From Microbacterium trichothecenolyticum (GTDB taxonomy: Bacteria; Actinomycetota; Actinomycetes; Actinomycetales; Microbacteriaceae): a stretch of DNA of 64,000 bases. The stretch spans positions 3,224,001 to 3,288,000 of the forward strand of contig NZ_JAUTBF010000001.1 in NCBI RefSeq assembly GCF_030818955.1, written 5' to 3'. The notes under the pieces are model-generated. The model saw only the letters and a program-made list of their open reading frames with translations. It was not told the DNA's origin and did no database searches. Numbering within the stretch: the stretch's first letter is position 1; each line of letters opens with the position of its first letter. The position numbers and the translations under genes were made by a program. Shown in pieces: positions 23,981-33,200 of the stretch.

Positions 23981-25212
23981 AAGAAGCGCGAGCACAGTCT
24001 GAGACGGTTCCGGTCACCGTTCTCTCGGGTTTTCTCGGCAGTGGCAAGACGACGCTGCTCAACCACGTCTTGAGCAACCGCGAAGGACGTCGCGTCGCCG
24101 TGATCGTCAACGACATGAGCGAGATCAACATCGATGCTCGCCTCGTCGACGGTCCTCTGCAGCTGGCTCGCGTGCCCGAGAAGCTGGTCGAGATGAGCAA
24201 TGGCTGCATCTGCTGCACCCTGCGCGACGATCTGCTCGTCAACGTCGCGGAACTCGCCGCGGGCGGACGGTTCGACACGATCCTCATCGAGTCGACGGGC
24301 ATCTCGGAGCCGATGCCGGTCGCCGCGACCTTCGACCTCGATTTCGAGGCGGGGCAGATGCTCTCGCGCGTCGCACGCCTCGACACGATGGTCAGCGTGG
24401 TCGACGTATCGACGTTCCTCGCCACGCTCGACGAGGCCAAGACCCTCGCCTCCGAGGGCATCGGTGTGAACGAGACCGACAATCGCACCATCGCCGACCT
24501 GCTGATCGACCAGGTCGAGTTCGCAGACGTGCTCGTTCTGAACAAGACCGATCTGGTGGATGCCGGCGACCTGGCGTCCGTGCGCGCGTTCCTCGGCAGG
24601 TTGAATCCGCGTGCTCGCCAGATCACGACCCAGTTCGGCCAGGTCGAGCTCGGCGATGTGCTCGACACGGGTCTGTTCGACCACGAACTGGCGGAAGAGG
24701 CGCCGGGGTGGCTCCAGGAGATCAACGGCGAGGCCCACGTGCCCGAGACGCTCGAGTACGGCATCGGCTCGACCGTCTTTCGCGCCGACCGGCCGTTTCA
24801 TCCCGTGAGGCTTGCGAAGGCGATCTCGACTCCGTGGCCGGGTCTGCACCGCGCGAAGGGGTTCTTCTGGCTCGCGAGCCACCCGCACGTGGTCGGACTG
24901 TGGTCACAAGCGGGCGTCAACGTGCGCTTCGAGCCGATCGCCGACTGGGCCCGATTCGATGCCGCCCCCGGGCAGGAGATCGTGCTGATCGGCGTCGGGC
25001 TCGACGCGCGTGAGGCGACGGAGCGGTTGACCCGAGCGCTCCTCACCGACCGGGAGATGGCCGCCGGGCGATCGGTCTGGGCGAAGCTTCCCGATCCCTT
25101 CGCCGGGTGGGCTCGAACCGGTGTGACGTTCCACGTCAAGCGCCCGGGCGTGCCGCAGGGGGCTCAACGACACGTGCACGCGCCCGGACACGAGCACCAC
25201 GCCACGCCGTGA
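23968..25212 (+). CDS. CobW/COG0523 G3E GTPase, putative zinc metallochaperone
   Basis: 414 residues from the ATG at 23968; no other start codon lies before the conserved domain. G3E GTPase features: Walker [10 protein letters not shown] (21-29), metal site GCICC (Cys80, Cys82, Cys83), ESTGISEP switch, and NKTD base recognition. The C-terminal CobW_C domain is complete, followed by a His-rich tail ([10 protein letters not shown]) that could bind zinc. Such GTPases deliver zinc or other metals to client enzymes when metal is scarce. The Zur-like box at the start and the coupled AAA+ and VWA genes downstream suggest a zinc-starvation metal-insertion complex. Confidence 0.92.
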   Translation: MVLNKEARAQSETVPVTVLSGFLGSGKTTLLNHVLSNREGRRVAVIVNDMSEINIDARLVDGPLQLARVPEKLVEMSNGCICCTLRDDLLVNVAELAAGGRFDTILIESTGISEPMPVAATFDLDFEAGQMLSRVARLDTMVSVVDVSTFLATLDEAKTLASEGIGVNETDNRTIADLLIDQVEFADVLVLNKTDLVDAGDLASVRAFLGRLNPRARQITTQFGQVELGDVLDTGLFDHELAEEAPGWLQEINGEAHVPETLEYGIGSTVFRADRPFHPVRLAKAISTPWPGLHRAKGFFWLASHPHVVGLWSQAGVNVRFEPIADWARFDAAPGQEIVLIGVGLDAREATERLTRALLTDREMAAGRSVWAKLPDPFAGWARTGVTFHVKRPGVPQGAQRHVHAPGHEHHATP

Positions 25213-26462
25213 GTGCACCGACCGCATCCGGGCGGTTCCGGCGAGACGGGTTCTGGGAAGACCAGCGGGCATGGCTCGACGGGGGCTTCCCGGGGCGGCG
25301 CGAACAGATCCGCGCGATGCAGCTGGGGGTGCTGGCGGGTGAGCACGTGTTCCTGCTCGGCCCGCCCGGCACCGGCAAGACCTCCCTCGTGCGTGCTTTC
25401 GCCAGCATGCTGTGCGGGCGCCTGTTCGAGCAGACGCTGTCACGCACCCGCCCCGATTCCGCCGTGCTCGGTCCTTTCGACATCCCGCTGCTGCGCGACC
25501 ACGGTCGCTTTCAACGGGCGATCGAGGGCTATCTGCTCGACTGCGAGTGGGCTTTTCTCGACGAGATCGGCCACATCGCCCCCGACCTCGGTCACGACCT
25601 GCTCGCGGCGCTCAGCGACCGGCTTCGTCACGACGTCGACCGGGGGCGGAGCACGCACCCCATTCCCCTGCGCACGGCGTTCACCGCGGGCAACGCGATC
25701 CCCGGCGAGGACGGATCCGACGATGCTCGCGCGCTCTGGGATCGGTTGCTCGTGCGTGTGCCGGTCGACTATCTCGATCGCGCTGATGCGGCTCTCTTGC
25801 TCGCAGGCCCCGTCGAGCGGGCGTCGTCTCCCGCCTCGCGGAGCCTGGCCGATCTCGACCACGACCGCCGTGCCGTCGAGGCGGTACGGATCGCCCCGAC
25901 GATCATCGAGGCGGTGCTCGAGCTGCGCGACCGACTGCGCGAGGGCGGTCACGTCTTCTCCGACCGACGGTGGTCGGCGGCGCTCGGACTGTGCCGAGCC
26001 GAAGCCTGGCTCGACGGCAGAGTCGAGGTGGAGCGTCGAGATCTCGCGACGCTGAGGTTCGTGCTGTGGGACTCGATCGAGCAACGCCGCAGCGCGATCC
26101 GCGAGGTGGCGCTGGCCGCCGACCCGTCTCTGGCTGCAGCGATGACGATCGTGGAACGCGCGCGGCTGCTCGCCGAGGTGTGCTGCAGCCACCGGGGTGA
26201 CGACGCGCAGACGCGGAGCGCGTGGGTTCGGGAGGCGCGGCGCAAGCACCGCGCGCTTGCCGACGCCGCTCGTGAGCTCCCCGTCGCCGCCGCCTGGGGC
26301 GGCTTCGATGCCGATGCGGTGGGTGCGCTCGCCGAGGCGTCGCGGGCTATCGCCCAGCTCGAGCAGCCATCGGGGCAGAATCGCCCCTCGACGCACGGGA
26401 CCGCGTCGTCCAGAGCATCGGGGAGGCGGGACGCGCCGCAGCGGGCGGGTATCGCATCGTGA
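25209..26462 (+). CDS. MoxR/RavA-type AAA+ ATPase
   Basis: 417 residues, GTG start overlapping the GTPase stop as GTGA. AAA+ core: [20 protein letters not shown] (Walker A at 51-59), [20 protein letters not shown] loop, Walker [14 protein letters not shown], sensor 1 [11 protein letters not shown], and a RavA-like lid with a long alpha-helical C-terminus. MoxR ATPases work as hexamers with a VWA-domain partner to remodel clients, often during metal or cofactor insertion (CbbQ/CbbO, CoxD/CoxE, cobalt and magnesium chelatases). The partner gene follows with another GTGA overlap. Placement behind a metallochaperone GTPase is unusual. Confidence 0.88.
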   Translation: MSAPTASGRFRRDGFWEDQRAWLDGGFPGRREQIRAMQLGVLAGEHVFLLGPPGTGKTSLVRAFASMLCGRLFEQTLSRTRPDSAVLGPFDIPLLRDHGRFQRAIEGYLLDCEWAFLDEIGHIAPDLGHDLLAALSDRLRHDVDRGRSTHPIPLRTAFTAGNAIPGEDGSDDARALWDRLLVRVPVDYLDRADAALLLAGPVERASSPASRSLADLDHDRRAVEAVRIAPTIIEAVLELRDRLREGGHVFSDRRWSAALGLCRAEAWLDGRVEVERRDLATLRFVLWDSIEQRRSAIREVALAADPSLAAAMTIVERARLLAEVCCSHRGDDAQTRSAWVREARRKHRALADAARELPVAAAWGGFDADAVGALAEASRAIAQLEQPSGQNRPSTHGTASSRASGRRDAPQRAGIAS

Positions 26463-27754
26463 CCGTGCCTTCTTCCGTGTTGCGCGACGATTGGCTCGTC
26501 GACGAGTTGTGGGGCCGAGACGGTGGCGATCTCGTCGGCGCGGCACACGAGTGCGACCCCGCGCTCGTGCACGACGTGTTCGCCTACCTGTTGATCGCCG
26601 ACCCGCAGGTGTGCCAGACGCGACGGCGTCGCCATCCGGATCGTGCCCGGGTGATCGAGCGTCTCGGGACGGATCCGCGGATCACCGCCGTCCGCTCGAT
26701 GACCGTCGGCGACGAAGACGCCTGCGCACAGTGGACTCCCCGTGTCGTCCGAACGCTTCTGCAGACCGCCCCTGACGCCGCGGCCTCGGCCCCCTTGTCA
26801 GGCGCGCAGGACGCGGGTGATCCGGAGCCGGGAGAACAGGCTCTCGCGCTCGCCGCGGAAGACGGGGAGGGTGACGAACGCGCGGGAGGTGGGACGCGGG
26901 GGGAGGCCAGCGAGAGCCCGTTCGCGCAGAGCTCTCCCGACGAGCACCTGCTCGCCCAGTTGCTCGACGTCGACAGCCGTGACGGCCTCCGGCGCCTGGT
27001 ACGAGCGTGTCGCCAAGGCCTGGTCGCGCACGCGGGGTTCGCCGACGTAATGCGCCCCCGCACTCCTCGACCGAGTCGTACGCGAGACCCCGGGCGCGTG
27101 GCATCCGATGTGTGGCTCGGGCTGATCGCACCCGAGAGCGAGACGCCGCTCTGGCGTGATTGGGCGCAGCGCGGCCTGCGTGGTCAGGTCTCGTCGCCCC
27201 GAGAGCCGCAGGGTCCCCTGGTGATCCTGGCCGATGAGTCGGGATCGATGCAGCTCCTTCTCGACGGCACGCACACGCGACGGACGTGGGCGTTGGCGAC
27301 CGTCTTCGCGGCCGTCGACATGGCCATCGCCGGAGGGCGCGACGTGATCTACCTGGGATTCGCGGGGAACGACTGCTGTTGGCGCGAAGACATTCGCGCC
27401 CGTGCGCGCGACGGTGTCAGGGCTTCGCTCGGCCGGATATGCCGGCACTTCTACGGCGGGGGCACCGCTTTCGCCGCCCCGATCGACGCGGCACGCACGG
27501 TGCTCGGCACGACCGCCGCCCGCGGCGCAGGGATCCTCGTTCTCAGCGACGGTGAAGGAGCCTTCGGCGACCGGGAGCTCGCGGCGAAGTGGCGTGAGGC
27601 GCGGGCTGCGGCCGCGGCCCGATGCTGGGGCGTGCGCATCGGCGGCGAGGACGCGACCCCGCTCGACGACCTCTGCGACGCGGTGATGCCGCTCGAGGAG
27701 TTCGCCCGTGCAGACCTCGAGGCGCGCTATCCGCTCTCCACGCGAGTGCACTGA
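26459..27754 (+). CDS. VWA-domain (CoxE/ViaA-like) partner of the MoxR ATPase
   Basis: 431 residues, GTG start overlapping the ATPase stop as GTGA. The N-terminal helical part (about 1-230) includes an acidic, low-complexity linker near residues 100-160. The von Willebrand A domain follows: LVILADESGSMQLLL with MIDAS Asp259, Ser261 and Ser263, a conserved GGGTAFAAPID threonine loop and VLSDGEGAFG for the final metal ligand. This architecture is typical of CoxE/ViaA/NorD partners, which dock the client on the AAA+ ring through the MIDAS site. The operon ends here; the next gene converges. Confidence 0.88.
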   Translation: MTVPSSVLRDDWLVDELWGRDGGDLVGAAHECDPALVHDVFAYLLIADPQVCQTRRRRHPDRARVIERLGTDPRITAVRSMTVGDEDACAQWTPRVVRTLLQTAPDAAASAPLSGAQDAGDPEPGEQALALAAEDGEGDERAGGGTRGEASESPFAQSSPDEHLLAQLLDVDSRDGLRRLVRACRQGLVAHAGFADVMRPRTPRPSRTRDPGRVASDVWLGLIAPESETPLWRDWAQRGLRGQVSSPREPQGPLVILADESGSMQLLLDGTHTRRTWALATVFAAVDMAIAGGRDVIYLGFAGNDCCWREDIRARARDGVRASLGRICRHFYGGGTAFAAPIDAARTVLGTTAARGAGILVLSDGEGAFGDRELAAKWREARAAAAARCWGVRIGGEDATPLDDLCDAVMPLEEFARADLEARYPLSTRVH

Positions 27755-27822
27755 GGCGGCGACGGCGCGACCGGTACATCCGGAGGTGACGCGCGCCTGC
27801 ATGCCGCGTGTGCGGCTCTCGG

Positions 27823-28443
27823 TCAGCGTCCGCGCACGTGGTTCCACTGCGTGATGACCTCGGAGCCGTGCTCGAACCCGAGCTCGCTGACGGCCGAGGT
27901 GCCGAGGACGAAGTAGCGACCGCCGGCCGCGGTCAGCCCCAGCCACACGCCGGCGAGAGCGCGCAGGAAGTGCGCGTGCGAGAACAGCAGCACCTGCTGT
28001 CCGGCGCGTACACGAGGGCGAAGCTCGTCGAGGAGGGATGCCGCGCGCGCCGTGACCTGCTCGAGGCTCTCGCCCGGGGTGTCGCCAGCGGGTGCGCCGT
28101 TCTGCCAGATGGTCCACGGATGGCCGAGCTCTGCGGTGATCTGCGGGGTGGTCAGTCCCTCGTAGGCGCCGTAGTCCCACTCGACCAGGCGCGGTTCGTG
28201 CTGAGCGTCGGGGTAGCCGGCCCGGCGAGCGGTCTCGACCGCGCGCTGAAGGGGACTCGTCAGCACCAGGTCGTATCGCCGGGTGGCGAGGAGCGTCCCG
28301 GCCAGCTCGGCTTTGTACGCGCCGGTCTCGGTGAGGGCGATGTCGGTGAGGCCGGTGTGGCGGCCGGTACGGCTCCACTCGGTCTCTCCGTGGCGCACCA
28401 GTACGAGGCGTCCGTCGGGTTCGGTCAGGTCGTCATCCTTCAC
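27823..28443 (-). CDS. Histidine phosphatase family protein (phosphoglycerate-mutase-like)
   Basis: 206 residues from the GTG at 28443, which has GAGGAT about 7 bases upstream; longer frames run into a repeat and lack a ribosome site. The catalytic RHGE motif lies at about residues 15-18 (LVLVRHGETEW), the acid in WDYGAYEGL, and the second catalytic His in LLFSHAHFLRAL. Cytoplasmic member of the branch with GpmB and SixA-like enzymes; it could dephosphorylate small molecules. It lies 61 bases beyond the terminator of candidate small RNA B and converges with the VWA gene. Confidence 0.88.
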   Translation of the reverse strand: MKDDDLTEPDGRLVLVRHGETEWSRTGRHTGLTDIALTETGAYKAELAGTLLATRRYDLVLTSPLQRAVETARRAGYPDAQHEPRLVEWDYGAYEGLTTPQITAELGHPWTIWQNGAPAGDTPGESLEQVTARAASLLDELRPRVRAGQQVLLFSHAHFLRALAGVWLGLTAAGGRYFVLGTSAVSELGFEHGSEVITQWNHVRGR

Positions 28444-28503
28444 GGCACCATCCTCGCGCGTTCGCGCGCGGGGGACGGGGCGGCTCGGCGGGGTGGACGT
28501 GAG

Positions 28504-28534
28504 AAGGGCCGGTCGGAGATCCCGACCGGCCCTT
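28504..28534 (-). terminator. Strong 13-bp terminator hairpin, copy B
   Basis: AAGGGCCGGTCGG (28504-28516) pairs perfectly with CCGACCGGCCCTT (28522-28534) around a 5-base loop. It ends the VanZ/candidate RNA B transcript before the phosphatase gene. It corresponds to copy A at 23747-23780. Confidence 0.8.
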
Positions 28535-28602
28535 TCCTGCACCAGAGTGTCCTGCAATCACATGCCGGTAGCTGCCACAGCAAAACAACTACCGTGCGAG
28601 CA
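28504..28602 (-). ncRNA. Candidate small RNA, copy B of the two-copy repeat
   Basis: Same organisation as copy A: box GTTACCTCACCGTTATA, a 50-base core (28545-28594, two differences), then the terminator. On the minus strand CGGTAG (28589-28594) pairs fully with CTACCG (28566-28571). It sits directly behind the VanZ-like gene, whose stop codon falls in the conserved box, so it may be made from its own promoter or processed from the VanZ 3' UTR. In both copies a minus-strand gene begins 55-61 bases beyond the terminator. Confidence 0.5.
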
Positions 28603-28603
28603 C

Positions 28604-28624
28604 TCTATAACGGTGAGGTAACGG
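28604..28624. promoter_or_regulatory. MtrA-like direct-repeat box at candidate RNA B
   Basis: Minus-strand CCGTTACCTCACCGTTATA, identical to the copy A box in 18 of 19 bases; GTTAC and GTTAT half-sites are 11 bases apart. It overlaps the last codons and stop of the VanZ-like gene. Confidence 0.45.
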
Positions 28625-29228
28625 AAGGGAAGACCTCGTCGTGATCATTTCGTGATTTTTTCTCCGCGTCCGCGCGACGGCTCCGCCACCACGTGATCGA
28701 CAGGATCGACGCGAGCGCGGCCCCGGCGGCGTTGACGAGCACGTCGTCCACCGAGGTCACCCGCCCGAGGGAGAGAGCGAACTGCAGGGTTTCGAGCAGG
28801 GTCGACAGCGCCGCCGCGACGAGCGCCACGATCGGCACGACGGATGCCGGGCGCCCCAGACGTAAACGTACGGGCAGAAAGAAGCCGAGCGCGGCGAAGA
28901 CCAGTAGGTTTCCCACCATCTGCACCACGACATCGCCGCCCGAGAGAACGCGACCGAGGTCGCGGAAGGGCACGAGCTGCACGCCGCCGGAGCCACCGCT
29001 CGGCGTCATGATCATCCACACCCAGGGTGCGGTGCCCACGACCATGCCGACATCGGCCAACGCGGATCTCCGTGCCCAGCCCTTCGGCCAGCCCCGGCGG
29101 ACGCGATGCCGCTCCATCCGCGAGGCGACGAACGCGCCCAGGGGAACGCCCACCAGGACCGTCACGGCGATGACCGCGCCGAAGCGTTCGGCGATCGATT
29201 GCACGACGCCCACGTGTGTCACCGCCAC
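28605..29228 (-). CDS. VanZ-like membrane protein
   Basis: 207 residues, GTG start, weak ribosome site. Hydrophobic segments at about 17-36, 58-75, 100-120, 130-150 and 160-180, with the VanZ-family elements VPFRDLGRVLSG and the conserved STLLETLQFALSLGRVTSVDDVLVNAAGA (in part), the most diagnostic block. VanZ homologues are linked to glycopeptide tolerance in enterococci, but the biochemical role of the family is uncertain. The last residues and stop codon are formed by the conserved box of repeat copy B, so the C-terminus may have been altered when that element arrived. Confidence 0.85.
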   Translation of the reverse strand: MAVTHVGVVQSIAERFGAVIAVTVLVGVPLGAFVASRMERHRVRRGWPKGWARRSALADVGMVVGTAPWVWMIMTPSGGSGGVQLVPFRDLGRVLSGGDVVVQMVGNLLVFAALGFFLPVRLRLGRPASVVPIVALVAAALSTLLETLQFALSLGRVTSVDDVLVNAAGAALASILSITWWRSRRADAEKKSRNDHDEVFPSVTSPL

Positions 29229-29333
29229 CGGATGATCATCGTCATTCGCTCATCCTGGCGGACGGGGCGTCGGGACAGGGCGAAGACCGAGGCAATGGGC
29301 GCGGCTGCGACGTGAACCGGCGAGGATGGAGGC

Positions 29334-30143
29334 GTGCCCCATGACATCCGCCTGATCGCCGTCGACATGGACGGCACGCTGCTCGACGGCGACGGGAACG
29401 TGCCGGAACCCCTGTGGGAGCTGTTGCCCCGTCTCGCGGAACGCGGAGTCGCCTTCGTGCCCGCGTCGGGCCGACAGCTCGCCACGCTGCGGGCCACGTT
29501 CGGCGACGACGCGCACACGATGAGCTTCATCGCCGAGAACGGGGCGTACGTCGTGCGCGACGGTGTCGAAGTGGCATCCGATCCGATCGACCCCGCCTTC
29601 GTCGAACGGGCCGTCCGGCGCCTTCGGACCCTGTCGCGCGAGGGGTACGACCTGGGCGTCGTCGTGTGCGGCAAGCGCTCGGCATACATCGAACGCACCG
29701 ACCGGGCCTTCCGCGACCAGGCATCGGCCTACTACGCCGCACTCGAGCAGGTCGACGACGTGCTCGCCGTCGACGACGCCGTGCTCAAGCTCGCGATCTA
29801 CGACTTCGCCCCCGCCGAAGAGAGTGTCGGCCGCGCTCTCGACGACCTCGCCGAGACCCACCGCGTGGTCGTGTCGGGAGAGCACTGGGTCGACATCATG
29901 AACATCGGTGTCGACAAGGGCGTCGCGCTGCGTCGCCTGCAGGCGACGGCGGGCGTCACACCGGGCCAGACCGTCGCCTTCGGCGACTACCTGAACGATC
30001 TCGAGATGCTGGATGCCGCCGACTGGTCGTTCGCCATGCAGAACGCCCATCCCGAGGTCGTCGCGCGTGCCCGCCACCGAGCCCCGTCCAATGTCGACCA
30101 CGGGGTCATCTCGACGATCGAGCGCCTGCTCGCGGCCGAGTGA
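29334..30143 (+). CDS. Cof-type HAD-IIB sugar-phosphate phosphatase
   Basis: 269 residues, GTG start. HAD motif I AVDMDGTLLD with nucleophile Asp11 and acid Asp13, motif II Ser in VPASGRQLA, cap domain inserted between motifs II and III (type C2B), Lys in VDKGVALRRL and motif IV FGDYLNDLEML. Cytoplasmic phosphatases of this type act broadly on sugar phosphates and flavin mononucleotide. The permease gene follows on the same strand about 100 bases later; no specific pathway is implied. Confidence 0.9.
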   Translation: MPHDIRLIAVDMDGTLLDGDGNVPEPLWELLPRLAERGVAFVPASGRQLATLRATFGDDAHTMSFIAENGAYVVRDGVEVASDPIDPAFVERAVRRLRTLSREGYDLGVVVCGKRSAYIERTDRAFRDQASAYYAALEQVDDVLAVDDAVLKLAIYDFAPAEESVGRALDDLAETHRVVVSGEHWVDIMNIGVDKGVALRRLQATAGVTPGQTVAFGDYLNDLEMLDAADWSFAMQNAHPEVVARARHRAPSNVDHGVISTIERLLAAE

Positions 30144-30241
30144 CCGATTCGCGCCCGCCGGTGTCGTCGGCATCCACTACTGTGGCTGCGGTCACACGAG
30201 CGCGGTCCTCGCTCGGCTCGAGCACGAAGGCGAGAACGTCC

Positions 30242-31696
30242 ATGGTCAGTCCCTCGGGCCCGTCTGCCGATCAGTCGTCCATGCCCGCGCCGGAGCGTCG
30301 GCTGCGCCGCGCGATGAGCGCCCGCCACCTGGTGATGATCGCCCTCGGCGGTGTCATCGGGTCGGGTCTGTTCCTCAGCTCGGGTTACACGATCCACCAG
30401 GCGGGGCCGCTCGGTGCGGTGCTGGCGTACCTGCTCGGGGCGTTCGTCGTCTGGCTCGTCATGCTGTGCTTGGGGGAACTGGCCGTGGTGTGGCCCGTCT
30501 CGGGGTCGATCCACATCTACGCGGCACGCACCATGGGGCCGGCGACCGGTTTCGCCACCGCGTGGCTGTACTGGCTGTGCTGGGTCGTGGCGCTCGGGTC
30601 GGAGTTCACGGCATCCGGCATCCTCATGCAGCGGTGGTTCCCGAACGTCGAGGTGTGGGTGTGGTGCGTCGTCTTCGCGGCGGTGCTGTTCACACTCAAC
30701 GCCATCTCGGCGCGGGTGTTCGGCGAGACGGAGTTCTGGTTCGCCCTCATCAAGGTCGTCGCGATCCTGGGGCTCATCGTGCTCGGCACCATGGCGATCT
30801 TCGGGTTCACACCGCTGTCGACCACGCACCACGAGGCGGTCGGGCTGAGCAACTTCGTCACCCCCGACGGTCTTCTTCCCGCGGGTCTCGGCGGTGTGCT
30901 GATCACCTCGCTCGCGGTGTTCTACGCCTTCAGCGGCGCCGAGCTCGTCGGGGTCGCCGCCGGCGAGACCAAGGACCCGGCGCGCAACATCCCCCGCGCC
31001 CTCCGGTCGACGGTGCTGCGCCTGCTCGTGCTGTTCGTCGGCTCGATCGTCGTCATCGCCGCGCTTCTGCCGTACGAGAAGGCGGGTCTGAGCTCGAGCC
31101 CGTTCGTCGACGTGTTCGAGTACGTCGGCGTACCGTACGCGGCCGACATCATGAACTTCGTCGTCATCACGGCGCTGCTCTCGGTGGGCAACAGCGGGTT
31201 GTACTCGTGCGCGCGCATGCTGTTCTCGCTGTCGGAAGAGGGCTACGCGCCCCGCGTGTTCACGAAGCTGACGCGGCGCGGCATCCCCATGGTGGCCCTG
31301 TTGGTGAGCCTCGCGATCGGTCTGGTGTCGTTGATCTCCAGCGTCATCGCCGCCGAGACGGTGTACCTCGTGCTCGTCTCGATCGCGGGCTTCGCCGCTG
31401 TCGCGGTGTGGATGGCGATCGTCGCCGCGCAGTACTTCCACCGGCGGGCGTTCGTGCGCGAGGGCGGCGACGTGTCGACGCTCGCGTTTCGCACCCCGCT
31501 GTACCCGCTCGTGCCGATCCTGGCGTTCGTGCTGCTCACGGCCTCCATCGTCGCCATCGCCTTCGACCCGAACCAGGTCGCGGCGTTGTACTACGGCATC
31601 CCGTTCGTGGGCCTGTGCTACCTCTTCTTCTGGTGGCGCTACGGTCGCCGGGGCGTCGCGCCTTCTCGCCGTGATGAAGAGGCACCGGTCGGCTGA
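30242..31696 (+). CDS. Amino acid permease (APC superfamily, AAT-type)
   Basis: 484 residues with 12 predicted membrane helices. The first helix begins HLVMIALGGVIGSGLFLSSG, with the unwound GSG substrate site; the SGAELVGVAAGETKDPARNIP loop after helix 6 is diagnostic of the GABA/aromatic/lysine AAT family. Probably a proton-coupled importer of one or more amino acids. The ATG at 30242 gives a 25-residue hydrophilic N-tail before helix 1, normal for the family. Substrate cannot be assigned; the amine oxidase gene follows on the same strand. Confidence 0.9.
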   Translation: MVSPSGPSADQSSMPAPERRLRRAMSARHLVMIALGGVIGSGLFLSSGYTIHQAGPLGAVLAYLLGAFVVWLVMLCLGELAVVWPVSGSIHIYAARTMGPATGFATAWLYWLCWVVALGSEFTASGILMQRWFPNVEVWVWCVVFAAVLFTLNAISARVFGETEFWFALIKVVAILGLIVLGTMAIFGFTPLSTTHHEAVGLSNFVTPDGLLPAGLGGVLITSLAVFYAFSGAELVGVAAGETKDPARNIPRALRSTVLRLLVLFVGSIVVIAALLPYEKAGLSSSPFVDVFEYVGVPYAADIMNFVVITALLSVGNSGLYSCARMLFSLSEEGYAPRVFTKLTRRGIPMVALLVSLAIGLVSLISSVIAAETVYLVLVSIAGFAAVAVWMAIVAAQYFHRRAFVREGGDVSTLAFRTPLYPLVPILAFVLLTASIVAIAFDPNQVAALYYGIPFVGLCYLFFWWRYGRRGVAPSRRDEEAPVG

Positions 31697-31809
31697 GCCG
31701 CACTGTACGCCGTGTCTAGCGCGACCGAGTGCTCTATCCGCAAGGGAGGATGCCGGCGAGGCCGACCGCCCAGTACCGTCGCGGCAACGCTGACCACTCG
31801 GGAGGACAC

Positions 31810-33132
31810 ATGGGCGACGCAGACACCATCGTCATCGGAGCAGGCGTCTCGGGCCTCGCCGCCGCGCGCCTGCTCGCCCGTGCGGGTCGGCGGGTGGTCG
31901 TGCTCGAAGCGCGTGAGCGCATCGGCGGCCGCGTCTTCAGCGATCGCGTCGACGGGCACGTCACCGACCGCGGCGCCTCGTGGATTCACGGCATCGATGA
32001 CAGTCCGGTCGCCGCGGCGGCCCGCGCGTTCGACATGCCGATGATCGAGTTCACGGTGGGCGGCTATCAGCCCGACAGTCGCCCGCTGGCCTACTTCGAC
32101 GCCGACGGAAGCCGTCTCGATGCCGACGCCGTGCGGCAGTACGCCGACGACATCCGTACGCTGAACGCCGCACTGGTCGACATCATCGCCGCGGCCCCCG
32201 CCGACGCCACCTACGCTGACGTCGTCGAGCACGCACTGTCGATGCAGGACTGGAACGCCGAACGGGCCGAGCGCGTGCGCGAGTACAACGACCGCCGCAG
32301 CCAAGAGCAGTACGGCGTCGGCATGGACGGCCTCGGTGCCCACGGCCTCGACGACGACACGGTCAACGGCGACGAGGTCGTCTTCCCACGCGGCTACGAC
32401 GAGCTCGCCAAGCGTCTCGCGCAGGGACTCGACGTGCGCCTCGAGCACATCGTCTCGCGCGTACGGTGGTCGAGCGACGGCGTGTACGTCGAGACCGACC
32501 GCGGCGTCTTCACGGCCGCGACCGCCGTGATCACGGTGCCGGTGGGTGTGTTGCACGCCGGCGACGTCGTCATCGAACCGGACCTGCCCGAGACCCACCG
32601 CCGCGCGCTCTCGCTCGTGCGCATGAACGCGTTCGAGAAGGTCGTGCTGCGTTTCGCCGAGCGGTTCTGGGATGCCGGGGTCTACGGCATCCGTCAGCTC
32701 GGCGATGAGGGGGAGTGGTGGCACTCCTGGTACGACCTCGGTCGGATCCACGACGAGAACGCGCTGCTGACGTTCGCGGCCGGCCCCGCCGCCGTCGCGA
32801 CGAGGCACTGGAGCGATGCCGACATCGTCGCGTCGACCCTGGCGCAGCTGCGTCGCCTGTACGGCGACACGGTGCCGGAGCCGACGAGCACCGTCGTCAC
32901 GCGCTGGCAGGACGACCCGTTCTCGCACGGGTCGTACGCGTACATGCTGCCCGGATCGGTCGGTGCCGACCACGATGACCTCGCCGAGCCGGTCGGCGGT
33001 GTGTTGCACCTCGCCGGCGAGGCCACGTGGGGCGACGATCCCGCGACGGTTCCGGGGGCGATGCTGTCGGGACACCGCGCCGCGCAGAACGTGCTCGGTC
33101 GCGGCATCCCCGTGAGCGACCTGTGGGCGTGA
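31810..33132 (+). CDS. Flavin monoamine/polyamine oxidase
   Basis: 440 residues from the ATG at 31810, with GGGAGGAC ahead of it; upstream in-frame starts have no ribosome site. FAD-binding IVIGAGVSGLAAARLL (about 7-22), EARERIGGRVFSDR with the conserved GGR, GASWIHG covering the flavin, and the C-terminal FAD motif LHLAGEATWGDDPATVPGAMLSG (in part). The family oxidises primary or polyamines to aldehydes with release of H2O2 and ammonia. No signal peptide, so cytoplasmic. Close to an amino acid/amine permease, which could supply its substrate. Confidence 0.88.
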   Translation: MGDADTIVIGAGVSGLAAARLLARAGRRVVVLEARERIGGRVFSDRVDGHVTDRGASWIHGIDDSPVAAAARAFDMPMIEFTVGGYQPDSRPLAYFDADGSRLDADAVRQYADDIRTLNAALVDIIAAAPADATYADVVEHALSMQDWNAERAERVREYNDRRSQEQYGVGMDGLGAHGLDDDTVNGDEVVFPRGYDELAKRLAQGLDVRLEHIVSRVRWSSDGVYVETDRGVFTAATAVITVPVGVLHAGDVVIEPDLPETHRRALSLVRMNAFEKVVLRFAERFWDAGVYGIRQLGDEGEWWHSWYDLGRIHDENALLTFAAGPAAVATRHWSDADIVASTLAQLRRLYGDTVPEPTSTVVTRWQDDPFSHGSYAYMLPGSVGADHDDLAEPVGGVLHLAGEATWGDDPATVPGAMLSGHRAAQNVLGRGIPVSDLWA

Positions 33133-33200
33133 TCGCGTAGCGACGAGCCCGGAGCACCGGCTTCAGGAGCAGCGCGCAGGGCCGGCGACAGTTCCGCGGA

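Noticed and set aside
27808..28644. Plus-strand frames whose ends share a VLQSHxGSCHSKTTT peptide at both repeat copies
   Set aside because: The peptide similarity is a consequence of the DNA repeat; the frames are antisense to the phosphatase and have no coding features elsewhere.
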